Source: Rhodospirillales bacterium
GTDB taxonomy: Bacteria > Pseudomonadota > Alphaproteobacteria > Micavibrionales > UBA1664
Assembly (NCBI GenBank): GCA_023898805.1
Contig: CP060260.1
Coordinates: 1,860,001 to 1,924,000 of the forward strand
Direction of reading: 5' to 3'
DNA length: 64,000 bases
Of the stretch, positions 23,340 through 34,097 are shown in pieces (within the stretch, counting starts at the first letter, position 1; each line of letters begins with the position of its first letter). Made by a program: the position numbers and the translations under genes. The notes below the pieces were generated by a model. The model worked only from the letters and a program-made list of their open reading frames with translations, made no database searches and had not been told where the DNA came from.

Positions 23340-24943
23340 TGACCGACACACGCACCCGACTTAAACTCACCATCGCGGCGGCTTCCTTGCTGGCCGCGTT
23401 TCCGGCATCCGCGCCCGCACGGGCCGACATGACCGCCGACATTCTTTCGACGCCCGCGACGGTGACCGAACCCGGCCGCCGTTCCGCGCCCTTGGTATCG
23501 GAAACGCCTGTGCCCGCTGTAACGGTAGCCGAAACAATGATCGCCTCCGCGCCGAAATCCGCACCGGTGGTGGAACAGCAACCGAAATCCGCCCCCGCGC
23601 CCGCAATCTCCGAAGCCGCGCCGCCGCCTGTCGCGCAGGATCACGCATCATCGGCCTCGATGAACGACATTTTGGCCGCCGCCTATACCGACAGCCCGGC
23701 CCTGCGGGCCGAGCGCGAAACCCTGCGCCAGCAATACGAAAACGTCGCGCTGGCGCAGTCGAACCGCCGCCCGGTGGTCACTGCCGGCGGCGGCATCGCA
23801 TGGGAAGGATTGGACAGCAATCCCGGCGGGCGCGCCACCCTGTATCCGCGCAATATCGGCGTAACCGCCACGCAGTATCTTTATCGCGGCGGCGCCACGC
23901 TGGCCGAGGTCGAACGGCAACTGCGCCTGTCCGACGCCGCGATCGCCGCCTATGACACGGCGGTCCAGAACACGTTGTTGACGGTGGTCACCGCCGCGAT
24001 GGACATTCAAAACGCGCGCGCCACCATCGATCTGACCGACGCCAACCGCGCAGTGATCGATCGGCAGCTGGCCAGTGTGACCCGTGGTTTCGATGTCGGT
24101 GAACTGACCCGCACCGACGTGGCGCAGGCACAGGCGCGCCTGTCCGGGGCCGATGCCGCGCTTTTGGCCGCGCACGCCAATTTTTCGTCGGCGCTTGCGC
24201 GCTTCCGGCAATATGCCGGAGCGGACGGCGCCGATCTGGTGCTGAAAATCGATCCGCACGCGCTGCCCGTCCCTGCATCGCTGGATGCCGCCTTGGCGCA
24301 GGCCGATGCCGCCCACCCGACGATTTTGGCGGCAAAGGCCGCCGAGCAGGCGGCCGAGGCCGCGATCCGCGCCGCGCAGGCTGGCCTGTTGCCCAGCGTG
24401 AGCGCGCAGGCCGGTGTCGGCAAGGCCTGGGATCAGACCACCGTGGTCAACGACGTCGCCAATGCGACACTGGGGCTGAACGCCAGCGTGCCTCTTTATG
24501 ACGGCGGCGCCTCGCGCGCCCGTATCCGTCAGGCGAAACACGCGAAACGCGAAGCCGGGGACCGCGTGGCCGATGCGAAACGCGCGGTCGATGAACAGGT
24601 GACATCGGCATGGAACAATTACAATGCCGCGCTGGCCCAGATCGGTGCGCGCGCGAAACAGGCCGACGCCGCGCAGATTGCCCGCGACGGCGTGCACCGC
24701 GAAATGGAAGTCGGCACGCGCACCGTGCTTGACGAACTCAACGCCGATCAGGAATTGCTGGACGCGCAGGTCGGCAAGGTTCAGGCGAACCGCGATGCGG
24801 TGGTCGCCGCCTACGCACTTATGGCTGCGACGGGACAACTGACCGGTGAATCGCTGGGTCTGTTCAGTGCCGATGCCGAGCGCGCAAAAGTCCACGCGAC
24901 GCAGGAAAAATGGCTGGGCACCGATATCGAGGGTGCCGACTAG
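23339..24943 (+). CDS. tolC: TolC-family outer membrane efflux protein
   Basis: A 534-residue outer-membrane channel of type I secretion and efflux systems. A signal peptide (about 1-30) is followed by about 75 residues rich in Pro, Ala and Val, unusually long for the family. The TolC body begins near residue 110 (MNDILAAAYTDSPALRAERE) and shows both structural repeats; GVTATQYLYRGG and GLNASVPLYDGGASRARI mark the beta segments. The helical tail ends in the family pattern VGTRTVLDELNADQELLDAQ. It is translationally coupled to the pcm-like gene and lies ahead of popZ. Confidence 0.92.
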   Translation: MTDTRTRLKLTIAAASLLAAFPASAPARADMTADILSTPATVTEPGRRSAPLVSETPVPAVTVAETMIASAPKSAPVVEQQPKSAPAPAISEAAPPPVAQDHASSASMNDILAAAYTDSPALRAERETLRQQYENVALAQSNRRPVVTAGGGIAWEGLDSNPGGRATLYPRNIGVTATQYLYRGGATLAEVERQLRLSDAAIAAYDTAVQNTLLTVVTAAMDIQNARATIDLTDANRAVIDRQLASVTRGFDVGELTRTDVAQAQARLSGADAALLAAHANFSSALARFRQYAGADGADLVLKIDPHALPVPASLDAALAQADAAHPTILAAKAAEQAAEAAIRAAQAGLLPSVSAQAGVGKAWDQTTVVNDVANATLGLNASVPLYDGGASRARIRQAKHAKREAGDRVADAKRAVDEQVTSAWNNYNAALAQIGARAKQADAAQIARDGVHREMEVGTRTVLDELNADQELLDAQVGKVQANRDAVVAAYALMAATGQLTGESLGLFSADAERAKVHATQEKWLGTDIEGAD

Positions 24944-25047
24944 TCCGCATGGTCTTTTTCATGTTTATGTCTTCTGCGCATTGACGCCGCGACCGTACAG
25001 CCGCGATAATATCTCTTAATAACTTTGGGCAAAGGTCTTGTCGCCCT

Positions 25048-25076
25048 TTGACAAGCCTTTGATAACCTTTTTAAGT
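25048..25076 (+). promoter_or_regulatory. Candidate promoter of popZ
   Basis: TTGACA (25048-25053), a 17-bp spacer and TTAAGT (25071-25076), 34 bp before the popZ start. The -35 is perfect and the -10 is weak. Confidence 0.4.
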
Positions 25077-25110
25077 CGAACGAAAGATAAGCAAAGGCAA
25101 GTTTTCGCGA

Positions 25111-25839
25111 ATGGCCGAAACCCGCAGCGATCAGGAACCGTCGATCGAGGAAATCCTCGCCTCGATCCGCGAAATCATCTCCGACGACGATGCCGTCCAG
25201 CAATCGGCGGGCGGCGACCAGGAATCCGCGCCAGCTGCTGCGGAAGCTGCATCTGCACCTGCACCGGTTGCCAAGCCTGCCGCACCCGCTGCCGAAACAA
25301 AGAAATCTGATCCAGCCCCAAAACCCGCCGCTGCGCCCCCGATGGAGGGTATGGCGGACGAGGACGACATCCTCGATCTTGGTAGCTTCACCGAGCCCGA
25401 GAAAGCGGAAGCCGCCAAGGAAAACAGGGTGGATCCGCTGGCTGGCATTGATCTGGAAATCGCCAAGGAAATGACCGTCGATTTCACGGAACCCGAGCCT
25501 GAACCTGAACCTGAACCGGAACCGGAATCGGAGCCCGAACCGGTCATGGAAGCGGAGCTTGAACCGTTGCCCGAACCCGTATTTGAATCTTCGGATATGG
25601 CTACGGATGACTCGCTTTTGACCGACGCCGCGAAATCCGCATCGCTCGACTCGCTGACCAGACTGGCCCAGAACATTGCCATCAGCCGGGCCGGGAAGGG
25701 GGGAACCTTGGAAGACATCGTCCGTGACATGCTTAAACCCATGCTGCGCGAGTGGTTGGACCGCAACTTGCCCCCGATGATCGAACGCATGGTCGAGCGC
25801 GAGCTGGAACGCATGGTCAAGCAGGCCATGGATCGTTAA
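25111..25839 (+). CDS. popZ: Polar organising protein PopZ (DUF2497)
   Basis: A 242-residue cell-pole scaffold that anchors the chromosome centromere through ParB and recruits other factors in alphaproteobacteria. The three-part layout is clear. Residues 9-27 form the N-terminal helix (PSIEEILASIREIISDDD). A long Pro/Glu/Ala disordered spacer follows, including an EP-repeat run near residues 129-146. The C-terminal oligomerisation helices (about 190-242) carry LEDIVRDMLKPMLREWL and ERMVERELERMVKQA. It is followed after an unknown gene by valS, a frequent alphaproteobacterial order. Confidence 0.93.
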   Translation: MAETRSDQEPSIEEILASIREIISDDDAVQQSAGGDQESAPAAAEAASAPAPVAKPAAPAAETKKSDPAPKPAAAPPMEGMADEDDILDLGSFTEPEKAEAAKENRVDPLAGIDLEIAKEMTVDFTEPEPEPEPEPEPESEPEPVMEAELEPLPEPVFESSDMATDDSLLTDAAKSASLDSLTRLAQNIAISRAGKGGTLEDIVRDMLKPMLREWLDRNLPPMIERMVERELERMVKQAMDR

Positions 25840-25956
25840 ACCCCTGCTTTTTCAATCCTGAAATCAAAAAAATCTTGAAGCCTTTCGCCGCACGAGCGTA
25901 GGCTTGAAAGATTGATGCCCGGACCAACGGGTGCGAGTTGAACAGGATATTACGAT

Positions 25957-26466
25957 ATGACCAATCCGGTTTTTGCCGCCCGCTATGTGGGCACGAATGG
26001 CGAGCAGATATACCCTGTGCGTGTGTCCTTCGCGCGTGTCGCGCGCGCCCCAAAGCCCGCCAATTGCCAGTTCGCTGGGCGTGCGCTGGCGTATGCGGCG
26101 ATCCATCCCAAGGTCTTGCGCACCGACGCGCTGGACACAGTGCGCGTGCTGGCTTGGGCCGATCCGCAAAACCCTGGCAAGCATGTAGTAGGCTTTCTGC
26201 ATGAAACATGGACGCCCAGGGGGTTGTCCGGCACAACGCCGAAAACCATGACGCTCTACGAACATCAGCGGTTTTCTGACCCTGCAGCGGCCCTGAACGC
26301 CTGTGACGCGCTGGCGCTGAACAACACCTATTCCCAGATCCATGCGCTGTTTGGCCAGGCCGTCCGGGTAACCTCCGACCCGGGCGACCTGCCTTTCCTG
26401 CGTCCCCTTCACTGGTGTTCGGTGCATGACGTGCGTGCCGGGCGGCCTTTCGCATTAAAAGGTTGA
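25957..26466 (+). CDS. Unknown protein between popZ and valS
   Basis: A 169-residue soluble protein with no signal peptide or membrane helix. It has Arg/Ala-rich stretches, VRVLAWADPQNPGKHVVGFLHETW in the middle (strand-like) and a helix DPAAALNACDALALNNTYSQI. I recognise no family. It lies 31 bp before valS on the same strand, so they may share a transcript. A near-palindrome (25871-25914) in front of it lacks a T-run. Confidence 0.65.
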   Translation: MTNPVFAARYVGTNGEQIYPVRVSFARVARAPKPANCQFAGRALAYAAIHPKVLRTDALDTVRVLAWADPQNPGKHVVGFLHETWTPRGLSGTTPKTMTLYEHQRFSDPAAALNACDALALNNTYSQIHALFGQAVRVTSDPGDLPFLRPLHWCSVHDVRAGRPFALKG

Positions 26467-26497
26467 TTTTTCGCCGCCGCTGCCCGAAAAACGGGGC

Positions 26498-29143
<2,646 letters not shown>

Positions 29144-29218
29144 GGATAAGAACCCCGCCCCGGCAAGGGGGTTGCCGGGACGGAGCCAAGAGCAGCTTCA
29201 AACGTTTGACGTTTTTCT

Positions 29219-29713
29219 TCAGGCCGCTTTTGTCGGGTTCAGGGCTTCGCGCGCCCCACCTTGAACCAAGGCGTCCAGCAAGCCCTGCTTGACCGCGATT
29301 TTGCGCGGCTTCAGGCGTTCGGGAATTTCGCGCACCAGATCGACGTTCAGCATTCCGTGTTCGATGCGCGCGTCCTTGACCTCCACATGGTCGGCCAACT
29401 GGAAACGCTGCTCGAAGGCGCGGGTGGCGATGCCGCGATGCAGATAAGTCTTGCCGTCATCCTTCGACGTTTCTTTTTTCTGGCCGCGCACGATCAGCGT
29501 GCCGTTTTCGACATTGATATCCAGATCGTCCTGCCCGAACCCGGCCACGGCCATCGAAATCTGGTACGAATCCTCGCCCGTTTTTTCGATGTTATAGGGT
29601 GGATAGGCAGCAGGCTGGGCGTCAAGCATCGAGGCCAGACGGTCGAAACCGATCATCGAACGGAACAGCGGCGAAAAATCGAGATCGCAGGTCGCAAGTT
29701 GATTGCGTGTCAT
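29219..29713 (-). CDS. Hsp20/alpha-crystallin small heat shock protein
   Basis: A 164-residue ATP-independent holdase chaperone. The N-terminus (FSPLFRSMIGFDRLASML) matches the IbpA class. The alpha-crystallin domain runs from about 35 to 130 and includes YQISMAVAGFGQDDLDI, and the HRGIATRAFEQRFQL strand with its conserved Arg/Phe. The essential C-terminal I-x-I motif appears as RKIAVK. ATG 29713 has AGGAGAT 5 bp upstream. A promoter and a 5'-leader hairpin (29750-29772) lie upstream, suggesting heat control. Confidence 0.92.
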   Translation of the reverse strand: MTRNQLATCDLDFSPLFRSMIGFDRLASMLDAQPAAYPPYNIEKTGEDSYQISMAVAGFGQDDLDINVENGTLIVRGQKKETSKDDGKTYLHRGIATRAFEQRFQLADHVEVKDARIEHGMLNVDLVREIPERLKPRKIAVKQGLLDALVQGGAREALNPTKAA

Positions 29714-29780
29714 TTTACATCTCCTTGGTTTAAGCGAGTTGTGTTGTCGGCAGGCCCTCAAGCGGCACCTGCATGAACGC

Positions 29781-29809
29781 ATACTTACATCCGATAGGAA
29801 TAAAGTCAA
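29781..29809 (-). promoter_or_regulatory. Candidate promoter of hsp20 with leader hairpin
   Basis: On the minus strand TTGACT (29804-29809), 17 bp, AAGTAT (29781-29786). The leader of about 60 nt contains a GCAGG/CCTGC stem (29750-29772) ahead of the AGGAG site. An RNA thermometer is possible, but I find no clear ROSE or fourU motif. Confidence 0.4.
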
Positions 29810-29840
29810 CAATAAATAGGAATTAATACATCCATATGTT

Positions 29841-29870
29841 TTAAAACAAAAACGCCGCCCGAAGGCGGCG
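29841..29870 (-). terminator. Rho-independent terminator (UUCG loop)
   Basis: On the minus strand CGCCGCC-TTCG-GGCGGCG followed by TTTTTGTTTT. It lies 25 bp after the stop of the 85-residue secreted protein gene and ends that transcript. Confidence 0.85.
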
Positions 29871-29894
29871 CGAAGAAATGCGAAATAAAAACGA

Positions 29895-30152
29895 TTACTG
29901 TACCGGCGGGGTCCAACCTGAACAGACCGGCGGGTTGTTCAGGATATAGGTGGGGTCGCTGGAATCCGAACGGCGCACGCAGTAACTGACCGCGCCGGTC
30001 GTGGTGTTGACCCGCCACGCATAGGCGGCGGAACCCGAGGCCATCATGAAACCTGCACCGCGCGATTGGCTGACCGCCGGGCTAAGCGCCGCAAACACGA
30101 TCGCGCAGGCGGTCACGAGTGTGGAAGCGAACAGGGCGAGGGGCCATTTCAT
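29895..30152 (-). CDS. Small secreted protein, unknown
   Basis: An 85-residue protein. It starts with a signal peptide (MKWPLALFASTLVTACAIVFAALS), with a Cys at position 16 in TACA that is probably not a lipobox. The short mature part has GSAAYAWRVNTTTGAVSYC, a pattern often seen in small periplasmic proteins that mention a metal- or dye-like repeat, and two cysteines. It lies 5 bp after rpmE and is followed by a good terminator, so it is probably co-transcribed with rpmE. The function is unknown. Confidence 0.7.
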   Translation of the reverse strand: MKWPLALFASTLVTACAIVFAALSPAVSQSRGAGFMMASGSAAYAWRVNTTTGAVSYCVRRSDSSDPTYILNNPPVCSGWTPPVQ

Positions 30153-30157
30153 TCGGC

Positions 30158-30412
30158 TTACTTGCCTTTCGTGCCGTCCTTGGCGGCGCCGCCCACGGCG
30201 CCGAAGCCGGCAAAGCGTTTTTCGAATTTCGACAGCTGGCCTTTTTCCATGACCCGGCGCTCGCCGCCCGTCCAGGCCGGGTGCGATTTCGGGTCGATGT
30301 CCAGCTTCATGACCTCGCCTTCCGCGCCCCATGTGGAATAGGTGTCGTATTCGCTGCCGTCGGTCATGACGATCTTGATCTTGTGGTAATCCGGATGAAT
30401 GTCTTGCTTCAT
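30158..30412 (-). CDS. rpmE: 50S ribosomal protein bL31
   Basis: An 84-residue large-subunit protein at the intersubunit bridge. The N-terminus MKQDIHPDYHKIKIVMTDG is diagnostic. There is no CxxC pair, so this is the zinc-free form, usual among alphaproteobacteria. The long C-terminal tail (FEKRFAGFGAVGGAAKDGTKGK) is Gly/Lys-rich. Its gap of about 105 bp from fba probably holds its promoter. Confidence 0.93.
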   Translation of the reverse strand: MKQDIHPDYHKIKIVMTDGSEYDTYSTWGAEGEVMKLDIDPKSHPAWTGGERRVMEKGQLSKFEKRFAGFGAVGGAAKDGTKGK

Positions 30413-30517
30413 AAGTAACTCCTGAATTCTCTGGCGGTTAATTAGGCGGTTTGCCGCGCAAAAGCAATGTTTTTTTGCAAGCCGCGTTGCGAGGCCGGTC
30501 TTTCCGTAAACGGTATA

Positions 30518-31579
30518 TCAGGCCGCCAGCGACTTGCCCGCGCTGCGCAGGTCGGCGAAAGCCTCGTCCAGCCGTGCGACGATGCCCTTTTCCCCCTCGC
30601 GCAGCCATGCGCGCGGATCATATTCCTTCTTGTACGGCTTGCCCGTATCCGGGTCGATCTGGTGCTGGAACGCCTTGGCGTGCGCGCCGACATAGGCGCC
30701 GACCTTTTCCGAGAACGCGAATTGCGTGTCGGTGTCGATGTTCATCTTGAAGATGCCATAGCCCAGCGATTCCGCGATCTTGCCCTTTTCCGACCCCGAC
30801 CCGCCATGGAAGACGAGATCAAGCGGGTTGGCGCCAAGCCCGCGTTTTTCCGCGACCAGAATCTGGCTGTTTTTCAGGATTTCCGGACGCAACTGAACGT
30901 TGCCGGGGCTATAGACGCCGTGCACGTTGCCGAACGACGCCGCGACCGAGAAATGCCCGATAGAGGCAAGGGCGTCGTAAGCGGCCAGCACGTCTTCCGG
31001 CTGGGTGTACAGCCGCGCGTTGTCGACATGGTCCGAACCCACGCCGTCTTCCTCGCCGCCGGTGCAGCCCAGCTCGATCTCAAGGCTCATGTCGATCGCG
31101 GCCATGCGCTTTAAAATCCGCGCGGATTCGGTGATGTTATAGGCCAGAGGCTCCTCTGAAAGGTCGAGCATGTGCGAGGAAAACAAAGGCCGCCCGGTCG
31201 CCTTGTAATGCGCCTCGCCGTGGTCGAGCATCCCTTCCACCCACGGGATCAGTTTTTTGTTGGCGTGATCGGTGTGCAGCACGACGCAGATACCGTATTG
31301 CTGCGCCATCAGATGGACATGCCGGGCGCAGGAAACCGCGCCCAGGATTTTCGCCTGCAGCGAATCCGGGCAACCCTTGCCGGCAAAGAATTCGGCCCCG
31401 CCGTTCGACAGCTGGATGATGACGTCGGCCTTGTTTTTCGCCGCTGCCTCCATCACCGCGTTGACCGTGTTGGTTCCCACCACATTGACCGCGGGCAGGG
31501 CGTATTGCCCTTGTTTGCAGGCGGAAAGAAGCGTCCGGTATTCGGCACCGGTGACGACGCCGGGTTGCAGTTTGGCCAT
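30518..31579 (-). CDS. fba: Fructose-bisphosphate aldolase, class II
   Basis: A 353-residue metal-dependent aldolase that splits or forms fructose-1,6-bisphosphate in glycolysis, gluconeogenesis or the Calvin cycle. It is the long class IIA type. Recognisable blocks are LPAVNVVGTNTVNAVMEAA at the start, the zinc-binding VVLHTDHANK, LELGCTGGEEDG and the late phosphate loop LVFHGGSGSEKG. It is not directly coupled to gap or tkt, which lie 1.4 kb upstream on the same strand, and pgk is absent here. Confidence 0.95.
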   Translation of the reverse strand: MAKLQPGVVTGAEYRTLLSACKQGQYALPAVNVVGTNTVNAVMEAAAKNKADVIIQLSNGGAEFFAGKGCPDSLQAKILGAVSCARHVHLMAQQYGICVVLHTDHANKKLIPWVEGMLDHGEAHYKATGRPLFSSHMLDLSEEPLAYNITESARILKRMAAIDMSLEIELGCTGGEEDGVGSDHVDNARLYTQPEDVLAAYDALASIGHFSVAASFGNVHGVYSPGNVQLRPEILKNSQILVAEKRGLGANPLDLVFHGGSGSEKGKIAESLGYGIFKMNIDTDTQFAFSEKVGAYVGAHAKAFQHQIDPDTGKPYKKEYDPRAWLREGEKGIVARLDEAFADLRSAGKSLAA

Positions 31580-31612
31580 GACGGGATCCCTGTCTTTGTT
31601 GCGTATGCTGAT

Positions 31613-31649
31613 CGAAATAAAAAACCGCCAGCACTTTCGCGTTGGCGGT
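31613..31649 (-). terminator. Rho-independent terminator before fba
   Basis: On the minus strand the stem ACCGCCA...TGGCGGT is followed by TTTTTTATTT. It ends the winged-helix/44-residue transcript and lies just upstream of the fba start. Confidence 0.85.
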
Positions 31650-31681
31650 CCGTCTTGTCAATGCGCGTGGCGCGCGAAGCC

Positions 31682-31816
31682 TTACGGCGCGACCGGCTTG
31701 GGCTGTTGCGGCGCGATTTTTGCCACCGTCATCACGGCGACCGGCTGCTGCCCGCCCATGTTGTCTGCGGCAAAGCGGATGGCTTCAAGAGCCTTGGGTG
31801 TGAGCGTATAGGTCAT
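31682..31816 (-). CDS. Small 44-residue protein coupled to winged-helix gene
   Basis: ATG at 31816 overlaps the stop of the upstream winged-helix gene as ATGA, and the 44-codon frame ends with TAA at 31682. The product begins MTYTLTPKALEAIRFAADN and ends in a Pro/Gln tail (KIAPQQPKPVAP). A strong terminator follows 33 bp downstream. The ATGA overlap, codon pattern and terminator make this a credible small gene. The function is unknown; a partner or modulator of the regulator is inference only. Confidence 0.65.
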   Translation of the reverse strand: MTYTLTPKALEAIRFAADNMGGQQPVAVMTVAKIAPQQPKPVAP

Positions 31817-32439
31817 GTGTTGTCCACTATTCCTTCTTCAATCAGATTGCGTATCGCACGCTGGTCTGTCGTCGGCGGCCCGTCATAAAGATTGTTTATG
31901 ATGTCGCTGCGCGACGCTTCGCCCTTAAAACCTACCGCCAAAAGGGCCTTAAGCTCCCTTAACGAAGGCATATGCTTATGAAACAAACCAATAAACCTGT
32001 GCAAGATATTTTTCAAGGCCTCATGCTGTTGCCCAAAGGGGCGCAGCGCCAGTTGCAGGTGTTTATGGGTATAGGTGCTGGCATGCAGCGCGTGTTCGCG
32101 CGCGTCCAGCCGTCCTTCGGTGCGGGTGATGCAGCCATGCCCCCACAGCCAGTCCACATTGCGTGAAACGACCGATTTTTCAAGGTTTAGCCGCTCGCCG
32201 ATGCCGTTTTGCGTGGTGTTCGGGTGCTGGTCGATGTCCAGAAGGATCATCGCCCGACGCAGGGAAACCGAGGGGTCGCCGGTCGCATCGACCAGATGGT
32301 CGACCGTTTCCGCCAGCGTCAATACATCCTCGCGCGCCGGAATGTCGGCTTTTGCGCTCCGGCTTGCTTCCGTTTCCGCCAGCGAATCTGCCGCGCTGAC
32401 GGGGGGAGAGGGTGGTGCGGGGCGATGCGCCTCGGTCAT
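31813..32439 (-). CDS. MarR-like winged-helix transcriptional regulator
   Basis: A 208-residue protein. Residues about 1-40 are a Pro/Ser/Ala linker. A winged helix-turn-helix follows (about 55-115): LRRAMILLDIDQHPNTTQNGIGERLNLEKSV, then VDWLWGHGCITRTEG, the MarR recognition helix and wing pattern. The C-terminal half has a second helix-turn-helix-like segment (SLRELKALLAV...SDIINNLY). The ATG at 32439 is used; a GTG two codons earlier is in frame. Its end overlaps the 44-residue ORF. The ligand is unknown. Confidence 0.75.
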   Translation of the reverse strand: MTEAHRPAPPSPPVSAADSLAETEASRSAKADIPAREDVLTLAETVDHLVDATGDPSVSLRRAMILLDIDQHPNTTQNGIGERLNLEKSVVSRNVDWLWGHGCITRTEGRLDAREHALHASTYTHKHLQLALRPFGQQHEALKNILHRFIGLFHKHMPSLRELKALLAVGFKGEASRSDIINNLYDGPPTTDQRAIRNLIEEGIVDNT

Positions 32440-32552
32440 AAACACTTCTTAACCGTTAAATGAGAGAATCTAAAGGCAAAACAGGCATATTCCATATCAT
32501 AACACAAAATTTGCCGATTTTATGAAAATATGTAAAGATTGAAAGATAACAA

Positions 32553-32792
32553 ATGAAAATGTTCAGAAACCCTGTGGAAATCGGCACCATGCGTGAGAAA
32601 TTAACGGCCATTCAGCTTGCTGTATTGACGCTTGTCGGTGCGGCGACCTTTGCGGTGATGGTGTGGGCCATGGGCATCGATATGGCGTTTGAAATGCTGG
32701 GCTTCCTGACCATGGCCAGCGGCGCGGTCGCGGTACTGGGTGTGAAGCCGGTGCCGCTATACCGGGTCCACCGCCACAAACCGCATCACTGA
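32553..32792 (+). CDS. Small two-helix membrane protein
   Basis: A 79-residue protein with two hydrophobic helices (about 20-43 and 47-65), a short basic N-terminus and a His-rich C-terminus (YRVHRHKPHH). Both ends are probably on the same side. It is divergent from the winged-helix gene across a 113-bp AT-rich gap, so it may be that regulator's target, but this is conjecture. It is followed by a dispersed repeat. Confidence 0.6.
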   Translation: MKMFRNPVEIGTMREKLTAIQLAVLTLVGAATFAVMVWAMGIDMAFEMLGFLTMASGAVAVLGVKPVPLYRVHRHKPHH

Positions 32793-32812
32793 AGAATAGC
32801 GTGCCTTTCCGC

Positions 32813-32910
32813 CATTGCGAGCGCGCGAGCGCGAAGCAATCCATACCGCGCTTGAAATTTCACTTTGCATGGATTGCTACGCCTGGCCTTCGGCCCGTCT
32901 CGCGATGACG
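32813..32910. repeat. Dispersed intergenic palindromic repeat (full copy)
   Basis: Long imperfect palindrome: CATTGCGAGCGCGCGAGCGC, then GAAGCAATCCAT, a centre, GCATGGATTGCTACGC, and CTCGCGATGACG at the end. It lies between convergent genes. It is the same family as 41178-41261 and 57111-57156. Confidence 0.75.
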
Positions 32911-32959
32911 GATTTTCTAACGGTTTCGTGTTGCTCTAAAGGTTCAACACGTTGGACTT

Positions 32960-33964
32960 TCAAAGTTTTCCAAGCACCGTCGCGGTATCCAGCATCCGGT
33001 TGGAGAAGCCCCATTCATTGTCGTACCAGCTCATCACGCGCACGAAATTGCCGTCGATGACCTTGGTCCCCTCCAGCGAGAAGATGGAGGAATGGGGGTC
33101 GTGGTTGAAATCGCTGGAAACCAGCGGTTCGGCGTAATAGCCCAAAATGCCTTTCAGCGGGCCGTCTGCCGCCGCCTTGATCGCGGCGTTGATCTCGTCC
33201 TTCGTGGTGGCTTTGCCGGCCGTGAATTTCAGGTCGACCACCGAAACGTTGGGGGTCGGCACGCGCATTGCCATGCCGTCCAGCCTGCCGTTCAGTTCCG
33301 GTAAAACCTTGCCTACCGCTTTAGCGGCACCAGTGCTGGTCGGGATCATGTTCAGGGCCGCCGCGCGCGCGCGGTGCAGATCCTTGTGCGCGGTATCCAC
33401 CGTGCGCTGGTCACCGGTATAGGAATGGATGGTCGTCATGTACCCTTTTTCGATACCCACGGCTTTGTTCAGGACCGAGGCGACAGGCGCAAGACAGTTG
33501 GTCGTGCACGACGCGTTGGAAACGATTTTGTGTTCGGCGGTCAGCTTGTCATGGTTGACGCCATAGACGACGGTGATGTCCTCGTCCGTCGCGGGGGCGG
33601 AAATCAGCACCTTGCGCGCACCGGCGGTCAAATGCGCCGACGCCTTGTCGCGCGCGGTGAACACACCCGAACATTCCAGCGCGACGTCGATTTTCAAATC
33701 GCCCCACGGCAGCTGCGCCGGGTCTTTCTGCTGGAAGGACTGGATGGTTTTGCCCTTGATGACCAGATCGTTGCCCGCCACTTCGACCGGGTGGGGGAAG
33801 CGCCCATGTACGGAATCGTATTTCAGCAAATGCGCGTTGGTGGCGGCGTCGGCCAGATCGTTGATGGCCACGATCTCGATATCGCTGCGCCCGCTTTCAT
33901 ACAGCGCGCGGGCGACAAGGCGGCCAATGCGTCCAAATCCATTAATCGCTACGCGTACAGTCAT
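32960..33964 (-). CDS. gap: Glyceraldehyde-3-phosphate dehydrogenase, type I
   Basis: A 334-residue enzyme that oxidises glyceraldehyde-3-phosphate to 1,3-bisphosphoglycerate. The NAD site starts with INGFGRIGRLVARAL, and INDLADA keeps the Asp that favours NAD. The catalytic Cys is C153 in SNASCTTNCLAPV. The ATG at 33964 has AAGGA upstream; upstream codons in this frame belong to repeat sequence. It lies downstream of tkt on the same strand with a palindromic repeat between. Confidence 0.97.
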   Translation of the reverse strand: MTVRVAINGFGRIGRLVARALYESGRSDIEIVAINDLADAATNAHLLKYDSVHGRFPHPVEVAGNDLVIKGKTIQSFQQKDPAQLPWGDLKIDVALECSGVFTARDKASAHLTAGARKVLISAPATDEDITVVYGVNHDKLTAEHKIVSNASCTTNCLAPVASVLNKAVGIEKGYMTTIHSYTGDQRTVDTAHKDLHRARAAALNMIPTSTGAAKAVGKVLPELNGRLDGMAMRVPTPNVSVVDLKFTAGKATTKDEINAAIKAAADGPLKGILGYYAEPLVSSDFNHDPHSSIFSLEGTKVIDGNFVRVMSWYDNEWGFSNRMLDTATVLGKL

Positions 33965-33991
33965 TTTTGTTTCCTTTTTCTGTGTTGTTTT

Positions 33992-34093
33992 TTTACCACT
34001 AAGAACGCTAAGGCCCGCCAAGCGCCGCTAAGTTTTTTCATTTCTTAGCGCAACGCAGCGAAGCGAAGCTCGGCGCTCTCGGCGGTAAAAACA
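33992..34093. repeat. Palindromic repeat between tkt and gap
   Basis: Outer arms TTTTACCACTAAGAACGCTA and a right arm ending GGCGGTAAAAACA, with AAGCGCCGCTAAG and CTTAGCGCAACGCAG inside. This is the TTAGCG/CGCTAA type of intergenic repeat seen in many bacteria, different from the CATTGCGAG family. In the tkt-gap transcript it would fold as a long intercistronic hairpin. Confidence 0.6.
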
Positions 34094-34097
34094 TTGC

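Noticed and set aside
29159..29179. Hairpin CCCGGCAA...TTGCCGGG after valS
   Set aside because: No T-run on either strand; left out as a terminator.
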